Of a DNA stretch of 64,000 nt, positions 49,135 through 58,255 are shown one piece after another. The stretch covers positions 1-64,000 of the forward strand of contig JBAYTR010000014.1 of the NCBI GenBank assembly GCA_041675505.1, written 5' to 3'. How positions within the stretch are numbered: position 1 is the first letter of the stretch; the number at the start of each line of letters is the position of its first letter. This DNA comes from JAGPCK01 sp041675505. GTDB taxonomy: Bacteria > Bacteroidota > Bacteroidia > UKL13-3. The translations under genes and the position numbers were made by a program. The notes below the pieces were generated by a model. That model searched no databases, was not told where the DNA came from, and saw nothing but the letters and a program-made list of their open reading frames with translations.

Positions 49135-49917
49135 ATGGAAAACTTATGCCACCATGAGAAGGGTACTCTCATAAGAAAAATAATAATTGGCGCCATTTTT
49201 AACGTTTTGTTTTTTGTTAATGGCCAGAGTTTAGCGCAAAATTTGATTTTAGATTCTATGTTTACTCATAATCATAGAGGATGTTTAGTGGCTTACGAAT
49301 CAGGTGACAATAAATTCTTATTTGCTAATAAAACGCTAGTTTCCTTTTATACTACGGATTCAATATTTTATTATGATATGAAAGCCCAAAAACTGTTGGT
49401 TAAAACAGCTTCACAAAATCAGTATATTGAGTTGCTTGAACATGATAATAGAATATTTTTTGCATATAAAAACAGGATGTATGAAATAGATAGTGTAAAA
49501 ATCTATGAAGAGGTTCACCTGCCAGAAAGTGCTCAGAAAGATTGTATTATTAATTTATGGATAGATAGTGTGGAAGCGACAGTAATCTATTCAAATCACT
49601 TTGTTGAGAAGGTTCTTTTTAGTAAAAATGGTAAAAGTACATTAGTGGCAATTAATAATTTTGGAAAATATAAATCCATAAAAGAGATAAAGTATACTTC
49701 AGCTCTAAATCTAACAAGATTTATATTTGACAATACTAAGCTTTCGCTCATCTATAGCTATAATTATTTAAATACCACAGGTGTGCTTTTTCGATCGAAT
49801 CAAAAGAGAAAACATGAAATCAATCTCGTTGAGTATTTTCACAATTCACCAGAGGATACAAATATGGACAGCAGACTTTTGTACCAATACAACAGGAAGG
49901 GTAATTTAATAAAATAA
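49135..49917 (+). CDS. AT-rich orphan protein with signal peptide, unknown function
   Basis: The 260-residue product has an N-terminal hydrophobic segment (I-I-I-G-A-I-F-N-V-L-F-F-V-N-G-Q-S-L-A-Q) preceded by a hydrophilic 14-residue leader. The rest is predicted soluble and rich in N, K, Y and I; no family recognised. It is visibly more AT-rich than the genes on both sides and lies alone between minus-strand housekeeping genes, consistent with recent acquisition. Its stop is 11 bp from the stop of convergent rsmG. Confidence 0.6.
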   Translation: MENLCHHEKGTLIRKIIIGAIFNVLFFVNGQSLAQNLILDSMFTHNHRGCLVAYESGDNKFLFANKTLVSFYTTDSIFYYDMKAQKLLVKTASQNQYIELLEHDNRIFFAYKNRMYEIDSVKIYEEVHLPESAQKDCIINLWIDSVEATVIYSNHFVEKVLFSKNGKSTLVAINNFGKYKSIKEIKYTSALNLTRFIFDNTKLSLIYSYNYLNTTGVLFRSNQKRKHEINLVEYFHNSPEDTNMDSRLLYQYNRKGNLIK

Positions 49918-49928
49918 TTATAGCTGCA

Positions 49929-50561
49929 CTAATACACGTACAATAACTTCTTTGTCTCGAAAAATTCTTCCGTGTAAAAATCGTTTAAGTTCCATTGTTC
50001 TACATGCAGCGTCTTATTCAGTTTTTTCACTTCGGCAATTTCATCTTTCAGGTCACCACCTTTCAAGCAAATCCAACCGTTGGCCATTTTATTCCGGCCC
50101 TTAACAGCTACCTGATGTTGTGTCCATTTGTATAAGTCGCTCAACGGGGCAACCGCCCTACTCACAATAAAATCAAAGCGACCGTTTACCTGCTCCACTC
50201 GTCCGGCATGTGGGTGAATGTTGTGCAGTTCTAATGCTTGTGCCACCTCGGTAACTACTTTTATTTTTTTGCCGATGGAGTCACAAGCAGTGATGTGTAC
50301 TTCAGGAAAAAAAATAGCCAGCGGAATGGAAGGGAAACCTCCGCCTGTGCCAATGTCCAGTAGTTTTGTGCCTTCAGTAAAATGAAACTGTTTGGTAATA
50401 GCTAAAGAATGCAACACATGGCGTTCATAAAAATGCTCCATGTCTTTGCGTGAGATTACATTAATCTGCGCATTCCAATGGGTGTATAACTCCAGTAAAC
50501 GGGAGAATTTTTCCAGTTGAGTATCGTTGAGTTGCGGAAAATATTTGAGTAGTAACTCCAT
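49929..50561 (-). CDS. rsmG: 16S rRNA (guanine-527-N7)-methyltransferase
   Basis: A SAM-dependent methyltransferase acting on G527 of 16S rRNA. The 210-residue protein has N-V-I-S-R-K-D-M-E-H-F-Y-E-R-H-V-L-H-S-L, the SAM motif L-L-D-I-G-T-G-G-G-F-P-S-I-P-L-A, D-S-I-G-K-K, and V-S-R-A-V-A-P-L, all diagnostic of RsmG/GidB. Length is normal. It begins one base after the stop of the glycosyltransferase gene and is probably co-transcribed. Confidence 0.96.
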   Translation of the reverse strand: MELLLKYFPQLNDTQLEKFSRLLELYTHWNAQINVISRKDMEHFYERHVLHSLAITKQFHFTEGTKLLDIGTGGGFPSIPLAIFFPEVHITACDSIGKKIKVVTEVAQALELHNIHPHAGRVEQVNGRFDFIVSRAVAPLSDLYKWTQHQVAVKGRNKMANGWICLKGGDLKDEIAEVKKLNKTLHVEQWNLNDFYTEEFFETKKLLYVY

Positions 50562-50562
50562 G

Positions 50563-51696
50563 TTACCACACTTTGGGTTTTACAAACAAAGCGCGGGTTC
50601 CGTTTACAAGAAAATAGAATACATACACGAAATCAAGAAACGGAAGGAAGTAAAGCAGGCTGTTTTCTTTTAGCCGCTTAGCCGCCATATAACCTATGAT
50701 GTATTGCACCAGTAAACGAATGCCATACAGTGCTGCAATGGCTTTTAATAAATCAGGGTAAGGTAAAAGCAACACAATAACCGCAATAAGTGAGCAATAA
50801 AAAGCCACCCAGCTGCTGTAGAACAGGCCCAGTCTTAATTTGTCTGCGGGTTTATAGTATTTGCCTGTGCTCATGTGCCGGGCTTTTTGGTGCATCCAAT
50901 CGCCCCAGGTTGTTTTGGGTTCAGTGGTTACAAAACTATCCGGATGTATTTCAATGGCCACATTGGTTGCTGTGGCAGTTTCATTCACAAACAAATCATC
51001 GTCACCACTCATAATGTGCTGGTGGCTGGCAAATCCTTTTACTTTAAAAAAAAGCGATTTGGAGTAGGAGAGGTTACGGCCAACACCCATGTATGCTTTT
51101 CCCTTTAGAGCCAGCGAAAAATACATCATGGCGGTAGTGAAGGTTTCAAAACGTATGATGAAGTTTAACAAGCTGTTGTTACGTGTAAACGGAGAGAAGC
51201 CCAATACAATTTGTTTACCAACCAAATAATTGGAGGCCATCAGACTCAACCATTGTTTACTGGCAGGCAGGCAATCAGCATCAGTAAACACCAGCACTTC
51301 ATTCTTAGCTGCTTTAATGCCAAGCATGAGTGCAAATTTTTTGCCTTTCGGGTACTTTTCCTGCTCTTTGTAATCGACAATTTTGAGGTGCGGGTATTGG
51401 CGCTCAAAGGCTTCCAGTATTTCTATGCTATCGTCCCAACTGCCGTCATTCACAACCACTACTTCATAGTTGGGGTACTCTTGTTCCAGAATGGCCGGAA
51501 GATTTTTACTCAGGTTGGTGCTTTCGTTTCGAGCAGCTATAATCACCGATACTTCAGGTGTATCCGTGTAACCTTTGGCCGAAGCCTGATATAAGGCCAA
51601 CTTACTGAATACAGCGAGATAATAGTACAACTGTATCAGCAGTGCTGCCAACAAAACCCCCACAATCAGCCATACCCAAAGTGCAATATTTTCCAT
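50563..51696 (-). CDS. Membrane-bound family 2 glycosyltransferase
   Basis: The product is 377 residues from the ATG giving M-E-N-I-A-L-W; an ATG four codons upstream sits inside the -7 box. An N-terminal helix (about 6-28) precedes the GT-A domain: V-S-V-I-I-A-A-R-N-E, V-V-V-V-N-D-G-S-W-D-D, V-F-T-D-A-D-C (DxD), M-S-G-D-D-D-L-F, then Q-K-A-R-H-M (a QxxRW-like motif), and two C-terminal hydrophobic segments. Such enzymes build glycolipids or polysaccharides with the active site on the cytosolic face. Acceptor and sugar unknown. Confidence 0.9.
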   Translation of the reverse strand: MENIALWVWLIVGVLLAALLIQLYYYLAVFSKLALYQASAKGYTDTPEVSVIIAARNESTNLSKNLPAILEQEYPNYEVVVVNDGSWDDSIEILEAFERQYPHLKIVDYKEQEKYPKGKKFALMLGIKAAKNEVLVFTDADCLPASKQWLSLMASNYLVGKQIVLGFSPFTRNNSLLNFIIRFETFTTAMMYFSLALKGKAYMGVGRNLSYSKSLFFKVKGFASHQHIMSGDDDLFVNETATATNVAIEIHPDSFVTTEPKTTWGDWMHQKARHMSTGKYYKPADKLRLGLFYSSWVAFYCSLIAVIVLLLPYPDLLKAIAALYGIRLLVQYIIGYMAAKRLKENSLLYFLPFLDFVYVFYFLVNGTRALFVKPKVW

Positions 51697-51705
51697 ACCA
51701 GCCTG

Positions 51706-51713
51706 CAAAGCTA
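51706..51713 (-). promoter_or_regulatory. -7 box TAGCTTTG of the glycosyltransferase-rsmG pair
   Basis: Exact TAnnTTTG match ten bases upstream of the chosen ATG; decides against the ATG at 51708. Confidence 0.6.
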
Positions 51714-51927
51714 TCCATTTGAATGTAGCCTTTACTTAAATGAATTTCCACAGGTGTTTACAAGTATTTAACCGCTGTTTACAGGGCTTTTCGTTTGCAT
51801 TTTGCTCATTAGCAGGAGTATTGTGTAAGCTCTGATACTAATAGTTTCTTTACAGGCGTTCTGTTGTAAAGCAAACCTATGTAAAATACCCTTACACTTT
51901 TTCAAATTAACTTAAATCTTATGAGCC

Positions 51928-52833
51928 ATGAAAAGTGTAACAAAAATGTTTGTAGTTGCCACATTATTGGCAGCACAAACAGGCTTAACCTCAGGCATTA
52001 ATTTAGAGCAGGCCCTCCAACAAAAAAAAGTATCGTTTTCTGCTAAAGGCAAAGCGGGTGCAGCAAATTCACATTACGGAAAATGCCTGCAGATGACGTT
52101 AAAGAACCAAACTCCCCATCCGTTAAATATTTCATTGGAAGTAGGACGTTTACTTGTACCCAAAGACAGCAATGTGCAAAATATGCTGGTGACTAAACCA
52201 ATTGATTTTGTGCTGTTGCCCGGTAAAGAGTTAACTCAGGATGTATATGCCATGTGTGCTCAACGACATGATGGCTCACCTTCATCATCAACAGACTTTT
52301 TTTCAGGCCGTATGGGGAATGATAAGTTACAGAAAATTGCCAGGTTCATTGATAAGCATCAGCTGCACAATGCTGCGGGACAAGCAGCTGTATGGAGTGT
52401 ATCTGATCGGAAACCGGTTTGGGAAATCAGCATGAGTGATACAGCTATGCAAAATAAATTGCGCAATTATGTGGCCTCTGTTACAGGATTACCGCTGAAG
52501 CCAACACATGGCAGAGAAATAAGTAGTTTACACTCGGTAATTCCAGAAGAATATACTGATGCTGCGGTGTATAAAACTACCTGCTCATTTGAATATAGTC
52601 TGGTCTCTGCTTCGTCAGTGTCGTTAAAAGTATATAACCGGGATAATCGTTTGGTGAAAGAAGTACTTAGCAATAAGCAAATGTTTGCCGGAAAAGCCAT
52701 TACCAAGGTTACGCTTTCAACACGTGAATTACCTGCAGGTGTATACAGGTTGGTGCTGTCCATCGGTAATGAACAAACCATTACTCAAAACGTGATTTTG
52801 GGAAGGGAGTTATTGGACGCACAAGAAGAATAA
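51928..52833 (+). CDS. Exported protein of unknown function with C-terminal FlgD/Por-tail-like beta domain
   Basis: The 301-residue product has a signal peptide (V-A-T-L-L-A-A-Q-T-G-L-T-S-G). Residues 30-190 form an unrecognised domain with H-Y-G-K-C-L-Q-M-T-L-K-N, P-L-N-I-S-L-E-V-G-R-L-L-V-P and Y-A-M-C-A-Q-R-H-D-G-S-P, holding two conserved-looking Cys. Residues about 215-290 (S-V-S-L-K-V-Y-N-R-D-N-R-L, L-P-A-G-V-Y-R-L-V-L-S) match the strands of secretion tails but lack the terminal K-x-x-K pattern, so cargo status for type IX secretion is unsure. Located next to the subtilase that has a complete tail. Confidence 0.65.
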   Translation: MKSVTKMFVVATLLAAQTGLTSGINLEQALQQKKVSFSAKGKAGAANSHYGKCLQMTLKNQTPHPLNISLEVGRLLVPKDSNVQNMLVTKPIDFVLLPGKELTQDVYAMCAQRHDGSPSSSTDFFSGRMGNDKLQKIARFIDKHQLHNAAGQAAVWSVSDRKPVWEISMSDTAMQNKLRNYVASVTGLPLKPTHGREISSLHSVIPEEYTDAAVYKTTCSFEYSLVSASSVSLKVYNRDNRLVKEVLSNKQMFAGKAITKVTLSTRELPAGVYRLVLSIGNEQTITQNVILGRELLDAQEE

Positions 52834-52843
52834 ACCTATGGGG

Positions 52844-55800
52844 TTAGTTCTTAATCAGCTTAAAGATATACTGCTCTGTTTTGATGTTTACTTTTACAAA
52901 GTATATTCCTGCTTTAAGCCCCGCCACTTCTTGCAGAGCAAATTTTTGCTCGGTTTCTGAAGTCAGTTGTAATGTACTTTCCGTTAGTATCCTTCCGGTA
53001 AAGTCACTGATGATTACGGTAGCTTTTTCAGCCTTGCTGCCGTTTATTTTCAGGAACAACTCACCCGGAGTAGGGTTAGGCTGAATACTCACTACGGTTG
53101 TATTTTCACCCGTAAAGTCAAGTGCCCGAACAGCAGAGTAAGAATACATTCCGTTATAATCGGTTTGTTTTATGCGGTAGTAACGTAAGCCCGTTTTATT
53201 TTTTTCAGTATCAGTAAACGTGTAGCTTTTTGGAACAAGGCTATTACCCGCTGCTTTTACATTACCTATCGGGGTGAATTGATTTTTAGTGTGCGGGGCT
53301 GAAAGTTCTACAGTGAAATAATCGTTGTCTTTTTCAGTTGCAGTGGTCCAACTTAACAAAGCATCTTCTCCAAGTTTATCAGCGTTAAAGTTTAGCCATT
53401 CTACCGGTAACGGGGTGTTGTGATTTGGTCCGCCCGCATGAACCCAAAATTCAGAAAAACTGTTCACGGTAAATTCCAAATAATATCCGTTGTTAAAAGG
53501 AACCTTTCTGATGGACGAGGGTGGTATAAACGTATATGTTCCGCTGTTGTTGGTGTATATAGTGTCTTCGTTTGATCCGTTGTATTTTGATACTCCCAGA
53601 TCATGCGTACTGGAAATAGAGTCATCTGCAGCATTGAGCAAATTGTACTCTGTGTTTAAGAGGTATAGTCTTACAGTGTATGTACTCGTTGGGTTGTTTG
53701 CTGTTTTTACTGCCCAGTTTCTTCGAAGCACTTTGTGGTTATCGTATGTTCTGTTAAGTCCTGATATACCTACATGAACAGTAACATTCCCTAAGTTTTG
53801 TCCGTTATCGTTGATGGATGCAATTCGTTGGCCACCTGAAATAAAATCGAGCCATCCGCTGCCTGTTGAAGTAAGCAGTATGCTGGTATTGCCTCCGGAG
53901 TAAATAGTGTTAGGTGTGCCGATAATGAGGAAGTCGTCAATGCCTACACCATCATCTGTTATGCTGCCATCAGCACTGAATACTATTCTGAATCGCACAT
54001 TGGTTTTATTGACAATGGACCCTAATGGAATAGTATAACTTCTTACCGACCATCCGGTGGAAGTTCCTTCCCATACTTGTGTGCCACCGCCAGTAGAGTA
54101 CCAGTTTGTACCACTGCCCGATATTCCGAGCTTGGTCCAGGTAGTGCTGTTTTCACTGTACTCTACCCAAATTCTGTCATATCCGTTTTCAGTAAAGTAA
54201 GTCATGTTGAATGACAACACCGCTGAAGCCAGAGAACTAAGATTAAAACAAGGGGAATATAAATAGCTGAGTTCGCCATCATTGTAGTCACCCGTTAGGT
54301 TAGTTACCCATGCTTTTATTCCGTTAGCTGCAGTATCAATATTGTTGCCGGCCGGAACTCCCCATGCCCAACTGCTGTTAGTGCCTCCTGTATAAAAATT
54401 GCCGTTAGTTGTTTCAAAAGATTGGTTGTAAGGGAAGGTGTTAACCAGTTCTATGCTTTGAGTGGAATTGTAAAGTGTGTCATTATTGTTTTTCCCGTCA
54501 AGCGGAAGTTCGCACCATATTACAATTGAGTAAAGACCCGGCAAGGCTAGATTGGCTTTAGTACTGAAAGTAAATGCAGCTGTATTTCCCGGAGCTATGG
54601 TGGGAGTGAATATTTCAGACACAGTGCCTGTACCATTAATGGTATAGTTAAGTAAAAAGTTAGATGCAGGTGTTGAACCATTATTTTTTATAGTAACAGA
54701 TACATCAGTTGCGCTGCTCAAACCGCAACCTGATACGGGTGAAGAAGCACTTACCAACTGAATATCATTTGTAACATCTTCCAACAGAATATCATCAAAT
54801 ACAAAACCATCACTATCATTAGCCGTTCGTTGAGTGGCGTTGCCTTGCTGTCCGAATCTTATCTGGAAACTGCTGCTGTAGTTTTGCCCGGCATTTGCCA
54901 AAGCCTTTGATATGTCAATACCTGTTACATTTTTATAAGTTCCTGCTGCTGCTCTGTTACCCCATAAATCATATATAGGTATCCAAGCTGATAAATCATT
55001 ACCTCTTATCCAAACACTATCATTGTCGTTCTTCTCTTCACCGGTATGAAGGAAAGAGAAGCTAAATTTAATATTATTGGCAGTTGTGTATGTCGATAAA
55101 TTAAGTGTTGCAATTAAATTGTTAGTATGCGAAGAAGTAGTGCTTTGCGATTTATCGAGAAACACAGCCTTTTGCCCAGTTCTTATTAAATTTCTTGGGC
55201 CTGTAGTCCGCATTCTGCAAAGTGCATTATTATTTATGTAATCAAACTCTACTAGCCCCGCCATGCCTATGCATGTTTCATTAACGATAGTATCAGTAGC
55301 CCCCTCGAAACTTTGAGAATAAGGCAACACAATTACATAATTATCCAAATGGCGAACGTTGGAAGTACAACCATTGTTCAGACTTACCGTATCGCCTGTA
55401 ACACTTGTCCATGATTTTATGGAGTAGTTGCCTATGGCTGAAAGATTAACTGTAGAAGAGAATGTGAAGGATGCAGTGCTGTTTGACGCGATTGAACCGG
55501 AGAATACTTCTGTAATAATAGCACCGCCATTTACCTGAAAGTGAACAGGGAAATTACCAATTGAAGTGGTGCCGTAGTTTTTGATTTCGACTGATATGTT
55601 GGTGTTGGAACTTAATTTTGTAGATGAGTTAAGACGGCCGCTCTTGGGGCTTAATACTTTTGAGACTCCTCCATCAGTAGACGTGTAATTGCAGCCTGCC
55701 GCAGATACAGTTACTGAAATGCCGGTATCCACTAAACTTTGTTCTCCTGCTGAACCATTTGCTCTTAAGCTGAACCAATACGCTATTCCGGTTGAAAGGT

Positions 55801-58141
55801 TGGTGACAGTGTAATATTGGTAGCCCGTATTGCCTATAGTTGTCCAACTTGTTCCATTCAGCATCATTACATCGTAGGAGACAGCACCAGCAATTGGGTT
55901 CCAGCGCAATAAAACCTGATTGCCACATGTGGTTGTAGAGGCAAGCGAAATACTTGGTGTGCCGATTATGGTAAATGTAAGTGAACTGTCTCTTAAAGTT
56001 GTTACGGTGGAGTGTCTTACACGTACCCTGCAATTAGAAGATATGGCTGATGGTACCAGCCAGTCAAACGAACGTGCAGATACGGATACGGTATTACTTA
56101 TGGTAGACCATGAGGTTCCGTTATTTATACTGTATTCCAGAATAAAATTGCCGCTGGTAAATCCATAGGCATCAAAGCGGATGCGTTGTGTGCTTCCCGG
56201 GCTGAACTTCTCAGCACCTGCGGGGAAAGTGAGCGCAAGGGATGGCATGATTACTTCCCAAACAATAAAACATTTTTGAGGCCCGAACGGAATTGATTTG
56301 CCAATCAAACTTGTGGTGTAATTGCCCGCAGCAGGGTTGTTAATGGTTACCTGCTCCACATTATTTAAATTATCAATACCCTGCACAGCAACGGAGTTAA
56401 CCAACGCTGCTGTAGTATCCAGTATCCATGGGCGTATAATTGTTGCTGAAGGACTGATTATATGCATATCTACATTGTTTACCAACGCAGGATTGGCACT
56501 TGCATTTCCTTCTTTATCTTTCCAATAAACCAATACACGCAGTTGAAGTGCACCGGAGGGAACTGTAATGGTTTGAGTAACGGAGTCGTTCTGGCTAACA
56601 TTTTTATTGGTAAAAGTACCCGCCTCAATTGCCTCAACAGCTCTTTTGGCATTTAATCTCCCGTAACCATGTCTGAAGTCAGGGCCTGAATTTCCTATAT
56701 CATCAGCGGTGTTCATTACAATGGCTTTAATCAGTGCGCCATCAGGATTAGAGCCGCTATTGAGCAGTTTATATCTTTCGTAAATAAGTGCCAATGTTCC
56801 GGTAACACCCGGAGTAGCCATACTGGTGCCGTTTTTTGTACCGTAAGTGTTGTTGGGTATAGTAGAAGTAACAGATACACCTACACCACATATATCCGGT
56901 TTTATTCTGCCGTCATCACATGGGCCCCTGCTGGAGAAACCAGCTAATGCATCAAGGTCTGATACTGCCCCTACAGTAAGTACATTTTTACTGGCGCCAT
57001 ACCCCTGACTCATGGTAGCAAACCCGGCAGGGTAGGGAGAGCAACTGGTGCCCCCATCATTAGATGCTGCAAAAATGTGGTTTACAGCGGAGCTGGCAAT
57101 AAGTTGCATATCCAGAATGCGGCTTATTCCTGTATACAATCCAAAAGTTGTACAGGAAGATGTTATCCCGTAGGAATTATTTGTAAGTACAATGCCGAAA
57201 TTATTAAAATAGTAGGCGGTGTTGGAAACAAAGCCGGAGGATTGAATGGCATATAGTGTAGCCTTCGGGGCCATGCCCATGTAGTTTTTGTTAATGATGC
57301 CTGCTCCTCCCACAGTTCCGGTAACGTGATCCCCGTGATCACCCCACCCGCCTAATACTGTTCCTGAAAAATTGGTTTGCCTGTTTTGAAAATCAAGGTG
57401 CGGGGTAACAAAACCACCGTCACCAATGCCAACACTAACACCTTGTCCGCTCAGATTGCGTCCGGCAATAGCTGATGTGAGCACGTTTGCTCTGTGGTTA
57501 TTAACCCCGGGTGTATTGTCAGGAGTTACAGGTGGAGTTGCATGGTCAATGTAATTTACATAAGGCAACTGCGCAATAGTATGGAGCAGTTCACCCGGGA
57601 ACATTACATCGAGCTGAAACACGTGAGGTTTACGTTCTTGAATGGAAACGCCTCTTGAAATTAAGTCTCTTTCAACGTCTTGCAGGTTGCAATTGCTAAA
57701 GTAGTCAATGGTTGCTTTTATTTTTCCCTCACTTGTAATGGTCCATTCAGGCAAAGGAGGCTGTTGAAGTGTAAGGGATATTTTGTGTATTCCCTCCAAT
57801 AAGTTAATGCCAATTACACCGTTAGCTTTCAGCATTGAAATATTGGTTCCGGTTGCAACAGCTGCCCAGTAAGAATTTTCAGGAAGGTAATCCAGGAAGG
57901 TTACACCCGAAGCAGTAAGTTGCTTGAATGCCGAAGCAGAAGGAAGGGTGTTAAAACTTAGAACTAAGTAATGTTGTTGGTTAAATAATGCTGTTTCAGG
58001 CAAGGTTCCAACTTCCAGTATGCTGTCTATATTGGAACTGAGAATTACAGCGCCTGTTTTAAGTTGAAGTATGTTTTGTGCTGACGACTGATTGCATAAA
58101 AGTGCAAAAAAGGAAAGCACAAGAAAAAAAAATCTATTCAT
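52844..58141 (-). CDS. Giant type IX-secreted subtilisin-like serine protease (S8)
   Basis: The 1765-residue protein has a signal peptide, a ~200-residue propeptide, and an S8 domain with Asp241 (G-D-G-G-F), His272 (H-G-D-H-V-T-G), the oxyanion Asn321 and Ser440 (N-G-T-S-M-A-T-P). D-G-G replaces the usual D-S/T-G and D replaces Thr in HGTH, as in some Bacteroidota. Several beta-sandwich modules follow, including a fibronectin III-like one and a MAM-like one (Y-S-P-C-F-N-L-S-S-L, W-V-E-Y-S-E-N). It ends in a type IX sorting domain (Q-P-N-P-T-P-G-E-L-F-L-K-I ... G-I-Y-F-V-K-V ... L-I-K-N). A secreted or surface protease. Confidence 0.93.
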   Translation of the reverse strand: MNRFFFLVLSFFALLCNQSSAQNILQLKTGAVILSSNIDSILEVGTLPETALFNQQHYLVLSFNTLPSASAFKQLTASGVTFLDYLPENSYWAAVATGTNISMLKANGVIGINLLEGIHKISLTLQQPPLPEWTITSEGKIKATIDYFSNCNLQDVERDLISRGVSIQERKPHVFQLDVMFPGELLHTIAQLPYVNYIDHATPPVTPDNTPGVNNHRANVLTSAIAGRNLSGQGVSVGIGDGGFVTPHLDFQNRQTNFSGTVLGGWGDHGDHVTGTVGGAGIINKNYMGMAPKATLYAIQSSGFVSNTAYYFNNFGIVLTNNSYGITSSCTTFGLYTGISRILDMQLIASSAVNHIFAASNDGGTSCSPYPAGFATMSQGYGASKNVLTVGAVSDLDALAGFSSRGPCDDGRIKPDICGVGVSVTSTIPNNTYGTKNGTSMATPGVTGTLALIYERYKLLNSGSNPDGALIKAIVMNTADDIGNSGPDFRHGYGRLNAKRAVEAIEAGTFTNKNVSQNDSVTQTITVPSGALQLRVLVYWKDKEGNASANPALVNNVDMHIISPSATIIRPWILDTTAALVNSVAVQGIDNLNNVEQVTINNPAAGNYTTSLIGKSIPFGPQKCFIVWEVIMPSLALTFPAGAEKFSPGSTQRIRFDAYGFTSGNFILEYSINNGTSWSTISNTVSVSARSFDWLVPSAISSNCRVRVRHSTVTTLRDSSLTFTIIGTPSISLASTTTCGNQVLLRWNPIAGAVSYDVMMLNGTSWTTIGNTGYQYYTVTNLSTGIAYWFSLRANGSAGEQSLVDTGISVTVSAAGCNYTSTDGGVSKVLSPKSGRLNSSTKLSSNTNISVEIKNYGTTSIGNFPVHFQVNGGAIITEVFSGSIASNSTASFTFSSTVNLSAIGNYSIKSWTSVTGDTVSLNNGCTSNVRHLDNYVIVLPYSQSFEGATDTIVNETCIGMAGLVEFDYINNNALCRMRTTGPRNLIRTGQKAVFLDKSQSTTSSHTNNLIATLNLSTYTTANNIKFSFSFLHTGEEKNDNDSVWIRGNDLSAWIPIYDLWGNRAAAGTYKNVTGIDISKALANAGQNYSSSFQIRFGQQGNATQRTANDSDGFVFDDILLEDVTNDIQLVSASSPVSGCGLSSATDVSVTIKNNGSTPASNFLLNYTINGTGTVSEIFTPTIAPGNTAAFTFSTKANLALPGLYSIVIWCELPLDGKNNNDTLYNSTQSIELVNTFPYNQSFETTNGNFYTGGTNSSWAWGVPAGNNIDTAANGIKAWVTNLTGDYNDGELSYLYSPCFNLSSLASAVLSFNMTYFTENGYDRIWVEYSENSTTWTKLGISGSGTNWYSTGGGTQVWEGTSTGWSVRSYTIPLGSIVNKTNVRFRIVFSADGSITDDGVGIDDFLIIGTPNTIYSGGNTSILLTSTGSGWLDFISGGQRIASINDNGQNLGNVTVHVGISGLNRTYDNHKVLRRNWAVKTANNPTSTYTVRLYLLNTEYNLLNAADDSISSTHDLGVSKYNGSNEDTIYTNNSGTYTFIPPSSIRKVPFNNGYYLEFTVNSFSEFWVHAGGPNHNTPLPVEWLNFNADKLGEDALLSWTTATEKDNDYFTVELSAPHTKNQFTPIGNVKAAGNSLVPKSYTFTDTEKNKTGLRYYRIKQTDYNGMYSYSAVRALDFTGENTTVVSIQPNPTPGELFLKINGSKAEKATVIISDFTGRILTESTLQLTSETEQKFALQEVAGLKAGIYFVKVNIKTEQYIFKLIKN

Positions 58142-58255
58142 TAGTTAGAGTCTGGATAACACGAAGATATAATAATTTCTGCTTTAATAACGCAATATAC
58201 ATACGTTCAGAGAGCATCCAATGGATGTTATCTGAGTGCAATCACCTGTTAAAAG

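Noticed and set aside
58142..58255. Terminator or small RNA between the subtilase and the TonB receptor
   Set aside because: Only a weak ACATCC/GGATGC-type stem near 58213-58231 without a T run on the relevant strand.
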